From positions 1 through 64,000 of the forward strand of contig NZ_JACFAK010000013.1 in NCBI RefSeq assembly GCF_014118685.1: DNA of 64,000 nt, read 5' to 3'. Each line of letters opens with the position of its first letter. Position 1 is the stretch's first letter. This stretch comes from Flaviflexus huanghaiensis. Its GTDB lineage: Bacteria; Actinomycetota; Actinomycetes; Actinomycetales; Actinomycetaceae. The notes beneath the pieces are model-generated. The model was not told the DNA's origin. It searched no databases and was given only the letters and a program-made list of their open reading frames with translations. The position numbers were made by a program, and so were the translations under genes. Positions 35,739 through 45,448 of the stretch are shown here, piece after piece.

Positions 35739-36917
35739 TTGCTGGCACACCAGCTCACCCATGTTCCCCTGCCGATGGCGCCGTCCACACCCTCCCAAAT
35801 GGTCGTCCACACGTGGGAATGGTTCGCTCTTGGCGCGGTCATCATCGTTCTCATTCTCGTCGACCTCTTCGGCCACGTCCGCAAAGCCCACGAGCCAACA
35901 ATCAAGGAAGCGGCGATCTGGTCCGCTGGCTATGTCGCGATCGCGCTCGTGTTCGGCGCCGTCATGTTCTGGCGGCACGGCTCCACATTCGCAGGTGAGT
36001 ACTTCGGCGGTTATACGGTCGAGAAGGCGCTGTCCGTGGACAACATCTTCGTCTTCATCATCGTCATTGCGTCGTTCAAAGTTCCTCGGCTGTACCAGCA
36101 GAAGGTGCTGCTCTACGGCATCGTCATGGCGCTTGTCATGCGCCTCATCTTCATCCTGCTCGGTGACGCCCTTATCCAGCGGTTCGTGTGGGTGTTCTTC
36201 ATCTTCGGGCTCTTCCTCCTCTACACCGCCATCGCTCAGGTGCGCGAGGGAGTCGAGGACCCCGACGAGAAGAAGAAAGAGATCGAGCAGTACAAGCCGA
36301 ACGCGATCGTCCGTTGGACCGAGAAGCGCTTCCGCGTGACCGAGGGCTTCGTCGGCCAGCGCCTCGTCGTCCGCCGCGACGGCAAGTCATGGCTGACCCC
36401 GCTGTTCCTCTGCATAGTCTCCATCGGCACCGTCGACCTCATCTTCGCCCTCGACTCCATTCCCGCGATCTTCGGCCTCACGCGCGAACCATTTATCGTG
36501 TTCTCCGCGAACGCTTTCGCCCTGCTCGGACTTCGCCAGCTGTTCTTCCTCGTCGATGGGCTTCTCGAGAAGCTCATTTACCTTCACTACGGCCTAGCCG
36601 TCATCCTCGGCTTCATCTCCTTCAAGCTCATCATCCACGCCTTCCATGGTTACGACCTACTGCTTGTTATCCCGGAGCCGCCGATCAGCGTGTCGCTCGG
36701 TGTCATTCTTGGCGTCATCGTCGTGACAGTCGTTGCTTCCCTCTGGGGCAACAGAAAACGGGCTCGGAAGAATCTCGAGTCGGACACGGGCGAGCGGGTG
36801 ACAGACGTGACCGGCGACGAAAGCCCACAGGACGACGCCGACACGGGGCAGGGGACTGGCGCCTACTCCAACCCCGGTACACGCCGCAGCGATGACGGCG
36901 ATGCCGAGCGCGCGTAG
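35739..36917 (+). CDS. TerC/Alx-family membrane protein, probable manganese exporter
   Basis: Integral membrane protein of 392 residues with 8-9 helices and TerC hallmarks: KALSVDNIFVFIIV, RLIFILLGDALI and DLIFALDSIPAIFG, whose acidic residues line the ion path in the family. The tail of about 55 residues is hydrophilic and acidic. The TTG start at 35739 is chosen because CGGAGG lies 6 nt upstream and the site is part of the riboswitch switch; later ATGs (35775, 35799) have no ribosome-binding site. Alx-type members export Mn2+, which agrees with the leader. The gene ends 55 bp inside the opposite-strand amidotransferase. Confidence 0.88.
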   Translation: MLAHQLTHVPLPMAPSTPSQMVVHTWEWFALGAVIIVLILVDLFGHVRKAHEPTIKEAAIWSAGYVAIALVFGAVMFWRHGSTFAGEYFGGYTVEKALSVDNIFVFIIVIASFKVPRLYQQKVLLYGIVMALVMRLIFILLGDALIQRFVWVFFIFGLFLLYTAIAQVREGVEDPDEKKKEIEQYKPNAIVRWTEKRFRVTEGFVGQRLVVRRDGKSWLTPLFLCIVSIGTVDLIFALDSIPAIFGLTREPFIVFSANAFALLGLRQLFFLVDGLLEKLIYLHYGLAVILGFISFKLIIHAFHGYDLLLVIPEPPISVSLGVILGVIVVTVVASLWGNRKRARKNLESDTGERVTDVTGDESPQDDADTGQGTGAYSNPGTRRSDDGDAERA

Positions 36918-37636
36918 CGCGCCGTGAAGTTCGCGATGATCCTATTGGCACACGTCACGTCCCACTGAGACGCGGCTCTGATCAAGGTGTCGGCTTCTTC
37001 GGGTGCGAAGTAGCCGGCATTCTTGTAAATGCGGATGCGGGTCGCGATGCCATCGGCGTCGAGCTCCGGGTGGAACTGCGTGCCATAGAGGTTCGTCCTG
37101 ATGCGGAACATCTGGACGGGGCACGCCGCAGACGTCGCCAGGAGAACGGCATGGTCCGGAAGATGGCGCACGGCCTCCTTATGGCCGACAAACGCCGAGA
37201 ACTGACGGGGAATGTCCGCAAGGAGCGGATCGTCCCGCCCCGCATCAGTCACGTGAATCGTGGTGCCCCCGACCGGCTCGCTGTACGTGAAGTCGATAAC
37301 CGCACCCTGGTGGCGTCCGAGCGTGCCCACCCCATAGCACGCACCAAGAAACGGGAAGTCGCGGTCGACGACTTCGTCGAGAAGAGTGGCGATCTCCGCC
37401 TCAACCCGGATCTGGGTCGCAGATTTCGTCTCCTCGGGCTCGGACCCCGTGAACGGGCTGCCGCCCACAATGATCCCCGAATAGTCGTCGAGATCGAGGG
37501 CTGGCATAGGGGCCTGCTCGAGGCGAACCCGGTGCACGTCCGATGCACTGAGATTCCCGAACCGGAGGATCTGGTCGAACTCGTCGTCCGCCGCTTTGTT
37601 CTCGGCGCGTGTGGCGATGAGTAGGAAGGGCTTCAT
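36863..37636 (-). CDS. Class I glutamine amidotransferase-like protein
   Basis: Protein of 257 residues resembling GuaA-type GATase domains. The nucleophile Cys lies in FPFLGACYGVGTLG, and the His-Glu pair in GTQFHPELDADG. Relatives are often annotated as glutamine amidotransferases acting on unknown substrates or as gamma-glutamyl hydrolases. It lies 19 nt after the SBF transporter but also has its own TAATCT 6 nt before the ATG, so it can be transcribed alone. Its last 18 codons overlap terC on the other strand. Confidence 0.82.
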   Translation of the reverse strand: MKPFLLIATRAENKAADDEFDQILRFGNLSASDVHRVRLEQAPMPALDLDDYSGIIVGGSPFTGSEPEETKSATQIRVEAEIATLLDEVVDRDFPFLGACYGVGTLGRHQGAVIDFTYSEPVGGTTIHVTDAGRDDPLLADIPRQFSAFVGHKEAVRHLPDHAVLLATSAACPVQMFRIRTNLYGTQFHPELDADGIATRIRIYKNAGYFAPEEADTLIRAASQWDVTCANRIIANFTARYARSASPSSLRRVPGLE

Positions 37637-37642
37637 GGTGTC

Positions 37643-37648
37643 AGATTA
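37643..37648 (-). promoter_or_regulatory. -10 box of the amidotransferase, leaderless geometry
   Basis: On the minus strand TAATCT is followed by GACACC and ATG 37636. It lies in the 19-nt gap after the transporter gene. Confidence 0.55.
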
Positions 37649-37655
37649 GCGGCTG

Positions 37656-38618
37656 TTAAGGCCGCGACCATGCATTGTCTGGCAGGCGTCCCATGCGGGA
37701 GGCAATGACGGCACACACGAGTAGCTGGATCTGGTGGAACACGATGACGGGGACGGCGATGGGGCCAATGATGGCGGCAGGGAAAATCGCCTGCGCCATC
37801 GGCAACCCGGTCGCGAGAGACTTCTTCGACCCGCACATGAGGACAGCGATCCTCCCGGCCCGCTTAATCTTCGCCCAGCCGGAGACGTACCACGTGAACG
37901 CGAGAATAAACGCGAGCAAGACGGACGAGATGAGGATGAGGGCGAGGATCTGCCACACCGACACGCCGTCCCACGTGTTCGCTGCTGTTGAGTCGAGCAC
38001 CGCAGCAAGAACAATGACGACAACCGTCCCCTGGTCGTAGACGCGAAGCGCTCGCGGATGTCGCCTGATTCGGTCACCGAGTTTCGGTTGGAGGAGCTGG
38101 CCGACAATGAAGGGCAGAAGGAGCTGGGTGAGGACGTTTGTCAGCGAACCAGCTGATGCTCCCTCGATGTTCATGAAGACGAGGACGTACAGGGGCGTGA
38201 GGAACATGCCGATGACGTTCGACAGCGTCGCCGCACACACGGCCGCCCCCGTGTCGCCCCCCGCTATCGACGTGAATGTCACCGACGACTGAATGGTCGA
38301 GGGCAGGAATGACAGGTAGAGGAACCCGGTCGCAAAACCCTCGCCGACGAGCGGCACGAGGAAGGAATGGCTGGCGAGTCCGGCAAGCGGGAAGACGACA
38401 TAGGTGGAGGCGAAGATGAGGCCCTGCACCTTCCAGTTCGTCAGCCCTGACAGAACTTCGGTTGTCCGCAGGCGCAGACCGTAGAGGAAGAACAAGAGGG
38501 CGACGAGGATGTCACCGGAGAACGCGATGCCGGCCCGGACGCCATCGGGCGCAGGCCAGATGAGGCCGATGACAAGCGCCGCGATGATCGCGACGATGAA
38601 GGGATCAAACTTCTTCAC
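37656..38618 (-). CDS. SBF-like (bile acid:sodium symporter family, YfeH-type) transporter
   Basis: Membrane protein of 320 residues with about ten helices. It belongs to the SBF_like branch: FLYGLRLRTTEVLSGLTNWK and FLPSTIQSSVTFTSIAGGD are typical segments near the two discontinuous helices. The transported ion or solute is unknown. The GTG at 38618 overlaps the YciI stop (GTGA), giving MKKFDPFIVAII; the longer frame to 38645 runs into YciI. It belongs to a four-gene minus-strand set. Confidence 0.85.
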   Translation of the reverse strand: MKKFDPFIVAIIAALVIGLIWPAPDGVRAGIAFSGDILVALLFFLYGLRLRTTEVLSGLTNWKVQGLIFASTYVVFPLAGLASHSFLVPLVGEGFATGFLYLSFLPSTIQSSVTFTSIAGGDTGAAVCAATLSNVIGMFLTPLYVLVFMNIEGASAGSLTNVLTQLLLPFIVGQLLQPKLGDRIRRHPRALRVYDQGTVVVIVLAAVLDSTAANTWDGVSVWQILALILISSVLLAFILAFTWYVSGWAKIKRAGRIAVLMCGSKKSLATGLPMAQAIFPAAIIGPIAVPVIVFHQIQLLVCAVIASRMGRLPDNAWSRP

Positions 38619-38884
38619 GACCACGGGCCGTAAACGACCGTCCACTCTCCGAGGTCAATGTGCGAAACGATGCCGGACGTGACGAACGGGTCGTCGTCGA
38701 GGAGGCGGCGCGCCTGCGTCTCATCGGTCGCGGACACAAGGAGGAGGGCGCCGTCACCTCGAGGACCGCTCGCCAGGAGAGACCCGTCCTCATAGAGTCC
38801 CTTGAGGTACTCGCGGTGCGCGGGACGCACGTCGTGGATGTCGGTACGTTCGGGGTCGTATGTGTAGAGAGCTGCGTAAATCAC
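38615..38884 (-). CDS. YciI family protein
   Basis: Small ferredoxin-like alpha/beta protein of 89 residues. The conserved His-Asp region of YciI proteins appears as DVRPAHREYLKGLYEDGSLL, followed by GPRGDGALLLVSA. The biochemical role of the family is mostly unknown; some members are dehydrochlorinase-like. The GTG at 38884 overlaps the MBL stop (GTGA) and gives a family-typical N-terminus (MIYAALYTYDP). Confidence 0.82.
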   Translation of the reverse strand: MIYAALYTYDPERTDIHDVRPAHREYLKGLYEDGSLLASGPRGDGALLLVSATDETQARRLLDDDPFVTSGIVSHIDLGEWTVVYGPWS

Positions 38885-39519
38885 CAGCGCCGTCCTTCCC
38901 ATTCGTCGAGATGTGGGCGCTCATCGCCCAGTGTCGTTGAGTCTCCGTGGCCGGGATGAATAACGGTCGAGTTATCAAACTGGGCAAAAATCCGGTCCCT
39001 CACGTCATTGAACAGGAGGAAGAACGCCTGGTCGGATGGCGTCTGCCCGATGCCGCCGGGGAAAAGTGAATCACCGGTGAGGATGTGGTTGCCGACAACA
39101 ACTGCGCAACCTTCGGGTGTGTGACCACGGAGAGTGATGAACGTCAGCTCGAGATCGCCGAACGCGTGGACGGCGCCGTTCTCAATGATGAGATCGGTGT
39201 CGAGGGGAAGCGCTTTCGCTGTCGCGGACGTTGCCGCGATCTGTGCCTCGGGGAACACGTGCGAGACCGTCTCGAGGGCCTCGATGTGGTCCTCATGCTC
39301 GTGGGTTGTGATGATGGCATGCACTGTCTTATCGGCCGCCAGCTCGACGATTCGATCGGGCTCGGCAGCCGCATCGACGATGACGGCGTCGCCCCTGCGG
39401 TTCTCCAGCAGGTAGACATTGTTGTCCATCGATCCGACTGACATTTTTGTTATCGTCACGTCACCGAGGGCGATCGTGACTGGCGGCTGGTCCGGGCCTG
39501 TGTGATATGTCGTACGCAT
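38881..39519 (-). CDS. Metallo-beta-lactamase-fold hydrolase (glyoxalase II-like)
   Basis: Zinc hydrolase of 212 residues. Metal ligands are in TTHEHEDHIEA (HxHxDH), LRGHTPEG, TGDSLFPGGIG and the final HPGHGDST. The length and motif set fit hydroxyacylglutathione-hydrolase-like proteins, which in actinobacteria act on other thioesters. It heads a coupled set with YciI and the SBF transporter. ATG 39519 has TACCCT 7 nt upstream, another leaderless arrangement. Confidence 0.87.
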   Translation of the reverse strand: MRTTYHTGPDQPPVTIALGDVTITKMSVGSMDNNVYLLENRRGDAVIVDAAAEPDRIVELAADKTVHAIITTHEHEDHIEALETVSHVFPEAQIAATSATAKALPLDTDLIIENGAVHAFGDLELTFITLRGHTPEGCAVVVGNHILTGDSLFPGGIGQTPSDQAFFLLFNDVRDRIFAQFDNSTVIHPGHGDSTTLGDERPHLDEWEGRRW

Positions 39520-39526
39520 GCCACTA

Positions 39527-39532
39527 AGGGTA
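39527..39532 (-). promoter_or_regulatory. -10 box of the MBL operon, leaderless geometry
   Basis: On the minus strand TACCCT is followed by 7 nt and ATG 39519. Confidence 0.55.
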
Positions 39533-39580
39533 ACGTTCTCGCCCTGAAAAGGTCGATTGACGCCGGGAGCGAACCGACAT

Positions 39581-39596
39581 CAGTACACTTGTTCGA
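39581..39596 (+). promoter_or_regulatory. Possible LexA (SOS) box upstream of uvrA
   Basis: CAGTACACTTGTTCGA matches the actinobacterial SOS consensus TCGAACRNRYGTTCGA perfectly in the right half and partly in the left (about four mismatches). It lies 17 nt upstream of the -10 box, over the -35 region. Confidence 0.4.
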
Positions 39597-39613
39597 TTGC
39601 CGGGTTGGGCGGG

Positions 39614-39619
39614 TACACT
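39614..39619 (+). promoter_or_regulatory. -10 box of uvrA, leaderless geometry
   Basis: TACACT is followed by 7 nt and GTG 39627. A second TACACT lies inside the possible LexA box at 39584-39589. Confidence 0.6.
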
Positions 39620-39626
39620 GTTCCGC

Positions 39627-42458
39627 GTGACCGAACAAATTGTCGTCCAGGGAGCGCGGGAGCACAACCTCCGCAACGTCGATCTGGAGTTACCGAGAGA
39701 CAACCTCATTGTCTTTACGGGCCTGTCGGGTTCAGGCAAATCATCCCTCGCTTTCGACACGATCTTTGCCGAGGGCCAGCGCCGTTACGTCGAATCGCTG
39801 TCATCCTATGCTCGCCAGTTCCTTGGGCAAATGGATAAGCCGGCGGTCGATTTTATCGGCGGCCTGTCTCCCGCGGTGTCAATTGATCAGAAGTCGACGA
39901 GCCGGAACCCGCGGTCGACGGTTGGCACCATCACCGAGGTCTACGACTATCTGCGACTGCTCTACGCTCGCGCCGGCATTCAGCATTGCCCGGTGTGCGG
40001 GGAGGAGGTGAGCTCCCAGTCGGCCGAACAAATCGTGAATCGGATCATGGAGCTGCCCGAGGGGACCCGCTTTCAGATCCTCGCTCCCGTCGTCCGTGGC
40101 CGCAAGGGTGAGTACAGCCAGCTGTTTGCCGACCTGCAACAGCAGGGCTTCTCTCGCGCAAAGGTCGACGGTCAGCTCATCCGACTCGATAGTCCGCCCG
40201 TCCTCGACAAGAAGCTCCGCCACGACATCGACGTTGTCGTCGACAGGCTTGTCCGCAAGGATTCGACGCGGCGCCTGTCCGACTCGGTCGAGACGGCCCT
40301 TCGGCTGACCGACGGTCTCGTCGTCGTCGAGCGCATGGATCGTGACGAGGGCGATAAGGAGAGGCTACGACGTTACTCCGAGAAGCGTGCCTGCCCGAAC
40401 GATCATGTCCTCGCGCTCGAAGAAATCGAACCCCGCACATTCTCTTTCAATGCCCCATACGGTGCGTGCCCCGAATGTTCGGGCATTGGCGCGAAGCTCG
40501 AGGTGGATCCGGAGCTTGTTGTGCCGGACGAGTCCCTGTCGTTGAGAGACGGCGCGATTCTGCCCTGGGCCGGTAACAAGGCGTATTTCACCCGCCAGCT
40601 CACCGCGCTCGGAAAAGACGTCGGGTTCTCCATCGATACCCCGTGGGGTGAATTGTCGCAGGACGTGCGAGATATTCTCCTCTACGGACGCGACTACAAA
40701 GTCGAGGTGAAATACCGGAACCGCTGGGGCCGTGAGCGCACGTACTCGACCGGGTTTGAGGGCGTGCTCGACTTCGTCAAGCGCAAGAGAGAAGAGACGG
40801 AGTCAGAGTGGTCGAAGGGCCGCTACGAGGCCTACATGCGAGAAATCCCGTGCCCGGTCTGCAAGGGAGCGCGGCTCAAGCCGGAAGTTCTTGCCGTCAC
40901 CGTCGGCGGTATGTCGATCTCCGAGCTCACGCATATGTCGATCCTCGAGGTCTCCGAGTTCCTCGGGAAACTCGAACTCGACGCGAAGCGACGGGCGGTG
41001 GCGGACGCCGTGCTCAAGGAGACACAGTTCCGCCTCGGCTTCCTCATCGACGTTGGCCTTACCTATCTCACGCTTGCGCGAGGGGCAGCTGGCCTCTCCG
41101 GCGGTGAGGCGCAGCGGATCCGGCTCGCCACACAAATTGGCGCCGCGCTCGTCGGCGTCCTCTATGTCCTTGACGAACCGTCGATCGGCCTTCATCAACG
41201 CGACAACGCTCGTCTGATTGAGACGCTGACAAAGTTGCGCGACCTCGGCAACACTCTCATCGTCGTCGAACACGATGAAGACACCATCCGAGCTGCCGAC
41301 TACATCGTCGACATCGGCCCTGGTGCGGGCGAGCACGGGGGAGAGATCGTCTACACGGGGAATTATGACGGCCTGCTCAAGCAGGACGACTCTCTGACTG
41401 GCGCCTACCTGGCTGGCAGGCGCAGCATTCCCGTGCCGAAGAAGCGCCGCACTGTCGACCCGGACCGGGAGATCGTCGTGACCGGCGGCCGGGAAAACAA
41501 TTTGAAGAACGTGACAGTTGCCTTCCCACGGGCGTGCTTCGTCGCGGTCACGGGCGTCTCCGGTTCGGGTAAGTCGACGCTTGTCAACTCGATTCTGTAT
41601 AACTCGCTTGCTAACCAGCTCAACCGCGCTCGGATCGTGCCCGGCCGGCACACGTCGGTGACGGGCTTGGAAGACCTCGACAAAGTCATCCACGTCGACC
41701 AGTCTCCGATCGGCCGCACCCCGCGGTCGAACCCGGCAACGTATACGGGCGTCTGGGACCGGATCCGGAAGCTGTTCGCGGAAGTGCCCGAGTCCAAGAT
41801 ACGCGGTTACGGACCCGGCAGATTCTCGTTCAATGTCAAGGGCGGACGGTGCGAATCATGCAAGGGCGACGGCACGATCAAGATCGAAATGAGCTTCCTG
41901 CCTGATGTGTACGTCCCGTGCGAGGTATGTGGCGGTAAGAGGTACAACCGCGACACTCTCGAAGTGAAGTACAAGGGCAAGTCGGTCTCAGACGTTCTCG
42001 AGATGACAATCTCGGAAGCGCTCGAGTTTTTTGGGCCCGTCACCGGGATCACCCGCCACCTGTCGACTCTCGAGTCGGTCGGCCTCGGGTACGTTCGTCT
42101 CGGCCAGTCCGCGACAACACTGTCAGGCGGTGAGGCACAGCGGGTCAAACTCGCGTCCGAGCTCCAGCGGCGCTCGAACGGCCGAAGCGTGTACGTGCTT
42201 GACGAGCCGACAACGGGCCTTCATTTTGAGGACGTTTCGAAGCTCCTCAAGGTGCTCAACGGACTGGCGGACAAGGGCAACACCGTCATCGTCATCGAAC
42301 ACAACCTTGACGTCATCAAATCGGCGGATTGGGTCATCGACATGGGCCCCGAGGGTGGTGCCGGTGGCGGTGATGTCATCGCCGTTGGCACTCCGGAGGA
42401 CGTGGCGAAGGTCCCGGAGTCGTACACTGGCCAGTTCCTTGCGCCGCTTCTGAGGTAG
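39627..42458 (+). CDS. uvrA: UvrABC excinuclease subunit A
   Basis: Damage-recognition ATPase of nucleotide excision repair, 943 residues. Both ABC modules are intact: Walker [16 protein letters not shown] and [15 protein letters not shown], signatures LSGGEAQRI and LSGGEAQRV, Walker [14 protein letters not shown] and [12 protein letters not shown]. The C-terminal zinc finger is CESCKG with CEVCGG. GTG 39627 gives the expected N-terminus ([15 protein letters not shown]). It reads directly into uvrC. Confidence 0.97.
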   Translation: MTEQIVVQGAREHNLRNVDLELPRDNLIVFTGLSGSGKSSLAFDTIFAEGQRRYVESLSSYARQFLGQMDKPAVDFIGGLSPAVSIDQKSTSRNPRSTVGTITEVYDYLRLLYARAGIQHCPVCGEEVSSQSAEQIVNRIMELPEGTRFQILAPVVRGRKGEYSQLFADLQQQGFSRAKVDGQLIRLDSPPVLDKKLRHDIDVVVDRLVRKDSTRRLSDSVETALRLTDGLVVVERMDRDEGDKERLRRYSEKRACPNDHVLALEEIEPRTFSFNAPYGACPECSGIGAKLEVDPELVVPDESLSLRDGAILPWAGNKAYFTRQLTALGKDVGFSIDTPWGELSQDVRDILLYGRDYKVEVKYRNRWGRERTYSTGFEGVLDFVKRKREETESEWSKGRYEAYMREIPCPVCKGARLKPEVLAVTVGGMSISELTHMSILEVSEFLGKLELDAKRRAVADAVLKETQFRLGFLIDVGLTYLTLARGAAGLSGGEAQRIRLATQIGAALVGVLYVLDEPSIGLHQRDNARLIETLTKLRDLGNTLIVVEHDEDTIRAADYIVDIGPGAGEHGGEIVYTGNYDGLLKQDDSLTGAYLAGRRSIPVPKKRRTVDPDREIVVTGGRENNLKNVTVAFPRACFVAVTGVSGSGKSTLVNSILYNSLANQLNRARIVPGRHTSVTGLEDLDKVIHVDQSPIGRTPRSNPATYTGVWDRIRKLFAEVPESKIRGYGPGRFSFNVKGGRCESCKGDGTIKIEMSFLPDVYVPCEVCGGKRYNRDTLEVKYKGKSVSDVLEMTISEALEFFGPVTGITRHLSTLESVGLGYVRLGQSATTLSGGEAQRVKLASELQRRSNGRSVYVLDEPTTGLHFEDVSKLLKVLNGLADKGNTVIVIEHNLDVIKSADWVIDMGPEGGAGGGDVIAVGTPEDVAKVPESYTGQFLAPLLR

Positions 42459-42461
42459 ACG

Positions 42462-44474
42462 ATGGCTGACCCCTCCACCTACCGTCCCAAGACGTCGGAC
42501 ATCCCGACAGATCCGGGAGTTTACCGGTTCATCGACGAAGACGATCGCGTCATCTACGTCGGCAAGGCGAAGAACCTTCGCCAGCGCCTCGTGTCCTACT
42601 TCCAGGATGTCGCCTACCTTCATCCGCGGACCGCCCAGATGGTGACGTCGGCCAGCCGGGTCGAGTGGGTCGTGCTCAGCACCGAGGTTGAGGCGCTCAC
42701 ACTCGAATACCAGTGGATCAAGGAATTCGATCCGCGGTTCAATGTTATGTACCGCGATGATAAGTCGTACCCCTACCTCGCTGTCACGACAGCGGAGACA
42801 TATCCGCGGGCGATGATTACCCGCAACGCGCACCGGCGTGGCAACCGCTACTTTGGCCCCTACACCCAGGTGTGGGCGATCCGCCACACTCTCGACTCCC
42901 TGCTCCACACCTTCCCAGTGCGTACGTGCTCACCCGGGGTGTTCCGGCAGGCCGAAAGATCCGGCAGGCCCTGCCTGCTCGGCTACATCGATAAATGCTC
43001 CGCACCCTGCGTGGGAAGAATCAGCGTCGAAGATCACCGCGAGCTCGCCCTCGAGCTCTGTAGCTTCCTCGACGGGGACACGGGCCGCCACATTCGTGCC
43101 CGCGAAAAGGACATGAAGGAGGCTGCTGCCGCCCTCGACTTTGAGCGGGCCGCGCGGTTACGTGACGATGTCGAAGCGCTCACTCGCGTCGTCGAACAAA
43201 ACGCCGTCGTCCTTCCTGACCGCACCGACGTCGACGTGTTCGGCCTCGTGGCCGACGAGCTCGAAGCCTCCGTCCAGGTGTTCCACGTCCGTGGCGGCCG
43301 CGTGCGTGGCCAGCGCGGATGGGTGACGGAGCGGGTCGAGAATCTTGATGATGCGGGCCTCATGACGGCGCTACTCCTGCAGGTCTATGGCGAGCAGGGC
43401 GAGAACAGGCTCTTGCGCGGGTCTCGCGACCTGCCAGCCGGGCAGGCCCGCTCGGTCGACGACCGCACTCACACGCCGACGACGGCGATTCCGCGCGAGA
43501 TCATTGTGCCGGTCCTACCTGACGATGCGGAGGCATTGCTGGCCTGGCTGGAGGAGCGTCGCGGCGCTCGGATCAATCTTCACCTCGCCCAGCGCGGGGA
43601 CAAGCGCAGGCTCGCGGAGACCGTTCACGAGAACGCGCGACAGGCCCTTGCGCGCGCGAAGATCAAGCGCTCGGGCGACATCACCCAGCGAGCCAAAGCT
43701 CTTGAAGATCTCCGTGATGGGCTCGGTATGGAGACAGCGCCGCTCCGCATCGAGTGCTTTGACGTGTCGCACACCCAGGGCACCCATCAGGTTGCCTCCA
43801 TGGTCGTCTTCGAGGACGGCATGCCCCGCAAGTCTGATTATCGTCACTTCATCATCCGCGGCGATAACGGAGAGGGCGCACGTGATGACACGGCCGCGAT
43901 GGCGGAAGTGCTGCGCAGGCGTCTTGCGCGCGTCGTCGAAGGCTCGCGGGATGTCGATGAGGACGCAGTATCCGGCGCGATCGACCCGGATACTGGCCGG
44001 GTGAAGAAGTTCGCCTACCGCCCCCACCTCATTGTCGTTGACGGCGGGTTACCTCAGGTCAATGCCGCGCAAACCGTTGTCGACGAGCTCGGTGTTGATG
44101 TCGCAGTCATCGGGTTAGCAAAAAGGCTCGAAGAGGTCTGGGTGCCCGGTGAGGATTTTCCCGTCATTTTTCCCCGGAGCTCGGCTGCCCTCCATCTTCT
44201 TCAGCACGTGCGCGATGAGTCGCACCGGTTCGCGATTTCACATCATCGTAAGCGCCGGTCGAAGGCGATGACACGCTCCCAACTTGATGCCATACCGGGA
44301 CTCGGACCCGCCAAACAGAAGGGCTTACTCGATCGATTTGGGACCGTCGCTGCGATGAAGACAGCTACCGTTGAGGACCTCGCGACAGCCCCCGGAATCG
44401 GCTCTGCTTTTGCACAACGCATCTACGATCATTTCCATCCTTCCGAAGAGGACGGCACAGATTCGACACGGTGA
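42462..44474 (+). CDS. uvrC: UvrABC excinuclease subunit C
   Basis: Dual-incision nuclease of excision repair, 670 residues. The order is GIY-YIG domain (GVYRFIDEDDRVIYVGKA), a cysteine motif CLLGYIDKCSAPC, UVR helix pair (AAAALDFERAARLRDDVEAL), RNase H-like domain (IECFDVSHTQGTH, LIVVDGGLPQVNAA) and two helix-hairpin-helix motifs (IPGLGPAKQKGLL, APGIGSAFA). It starts 3 nt after uvrA and overlaps rapZ by GTGA. Confidence 0.96.
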   Translation: MADPSTYRPKTSDIPTDPGVYRFIDEDDRVIYVGKAKNLRQRLVSYFQDVAYLHPRTAQMVTSASRVEWVVLSTEVEALTLEYQWIKEFDPRFNVMYRDDKSYPYLAVTTAETYPRAMITRNAHRRGNRYFGPYTQVWAIRHTLDSLLHTFPVRTCSPGVFRQAERSGRPCLLGYIDKCSAPCVGRISVEDHRELALELCSFLDGDTGRHIRAREKDMKEAAAALDFERAARLRDDVEALTRVVEQNAVVLPDRTDVDVFGLVADELEASVQVFHVRGGRVRGQRGWVTERVENLDDAGLMTALLLQVYGEQGENRLLRGSRDLPAGQARSVDDRTHTPTTAIPREIIVPVLPDDAEALLAWLEERRGARINLHLAQRGDKRRLAETVHENARQALARAKIKRSGDITQRAKALEDLRDGLGMETAPLRIECFDVSHTQGTHQVASMVVFEDGMPRKSDYRHFIIRGDNGEGARDDTAAMAEVLRRRLARVVEGSRDVDEDAVSGAIDPDTGRVKKFAYRPHLIVVDGGLPQVNAAQTVVDELGVDVAVIGLAKRLEEVWVPGEDFPVIFPRSSAALHLLQHVRDESHRFAISHHRKRRSKAMTRSQLDAIPGLGPAKQKGLLDRFGTVAAMKTATVEDLATAPGIGSAFAQRIYDHFHPSEEDGTDSTR

Positions 44475-45448
44475 GCCTGCCGAAGCCGGACCAAACCTGG
44501 CACGATAGGGCCATGAGAGACATCGACCAGACGGATTCATTCCCCGCGTGGGTGCCCGGTGCGGAGGCGGAAGCTGTCGCTCCTGAGCCGCAGGCGCCCG
44601 AGCTTATCGTTATCACGGGCATGTCGGGAGCGGGTAAGAGCCGCACGGCAGCAGTGTTGGAGGATCTCGACTGGTACGTTGTCGACAACCTGCCTCCCCG
44701 GCTCCTCAAGGCCCTGACCGGCCTCATCTCTCCGGTCGGCGGTGTGCGTCGGATCGCTGTCGTCGCCGATGTGCGCGGCAGGGAGTTTTTCGCTGAGTTG
44801 CTGAGCGTGCTCGATAGCCTCAAGTCCTCCGGGATCGGACACCGCATCATCTTTCTCGACGCCGATGATGACATTCTCGTCCAGCGTTACGAGTCGGTCC
44901 GGCGCCCCCACCCGCTTCAGGATGAGGGGAGGCTCCTTGACGCCGTCCACGCGGAGCGCAAGATGTTGGAAGCGCTGCGCAGTAGAGCAGACACGATCAT
45001 CGACACGACCGACAAGTCCGTCCACGACCTGGCGCGGCACGTGCGCATTCTCGTCGCCGCCGAAGGCGAGCTGGCAACTCGTGTGACCGTCATGTCTTTC
45101 GGCTTTAAGTACGGCCTTCCGCTCGACGCGGACCACGTCGTCGATGTCCGTTTCATTAGCAACCCGTACTGGATCGGGGAGCTACGTAACCTGACCGGCC
45201 ATGATAAGGCCGTCCAAGACTATGTCCTCTCTCAGGACGGAGTCGCGGAATTCGTTGATAAGTACGTTGACCTCATCGCGTCGATCATGGAGGGATACGA
45301 ACGGGAGCTCAAGCCAACCGTCACGATCGCGGTGGGCTGTACGGGCGGAAAGCACCGTAGCGTCGCGCTGTCTGAACGGATCGCCGAGGGGTTGCGCAAC
45401 CGTGGCTCGCGCGCCGTCACCGTTCACCGCGACCTCGGACGGGAGTGA
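44471..45448 (+). CDS. rapZ: RNase adapter RapZ / YvcJ family nucleotide-binding protein
   Basis: P-loop protein of 325 residues. Walker A GMSGAGKSRTAAVLEDL, then the family motif DWYVVDNLPPRLL, and the C-terminal domain with VTIAVGCTGGKHRSVALSE. In E. coli RapZ guides RNase E to GlmZ RNA; in Gram-positives the homologue YvcJ is a nucleotidase, and no GlmZ is known in actinobacteria. The GTG start overlaps uvrC; an internal ATG at 44513 would remove 14 residues. It forms the conserved trio rapZ-yvcK-whiA. Confidence 0.93.
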   Translation: MSLPKPDQTWHDRAMRDIDQTDSFPAWVPGAEAEAVAPEPQAPELIVITGMSGAGKSRTAAVLEDLDWYVVDNLPPRLLKALTGLISPVGGVRRIAVVADVRGREFFAELLSVLDSLKSSGIGHRIIFLDADDDILVQRYESVRRPHPLQDEGRLLDAVHAERKMLEALRSRADTIIDTTDKSVHDLARHVRILVAAEGELATRVTVMSFGFKYGLPLDADHVVDVRFISNPYWIGELRNLTGHDKAVQDYVLSQDGVAEFVDKYVDLIASIMEGYERELKPTVTIAVGCTGGKHRSVALSERIAEGLRNRGSRAVTVHRDLGRE

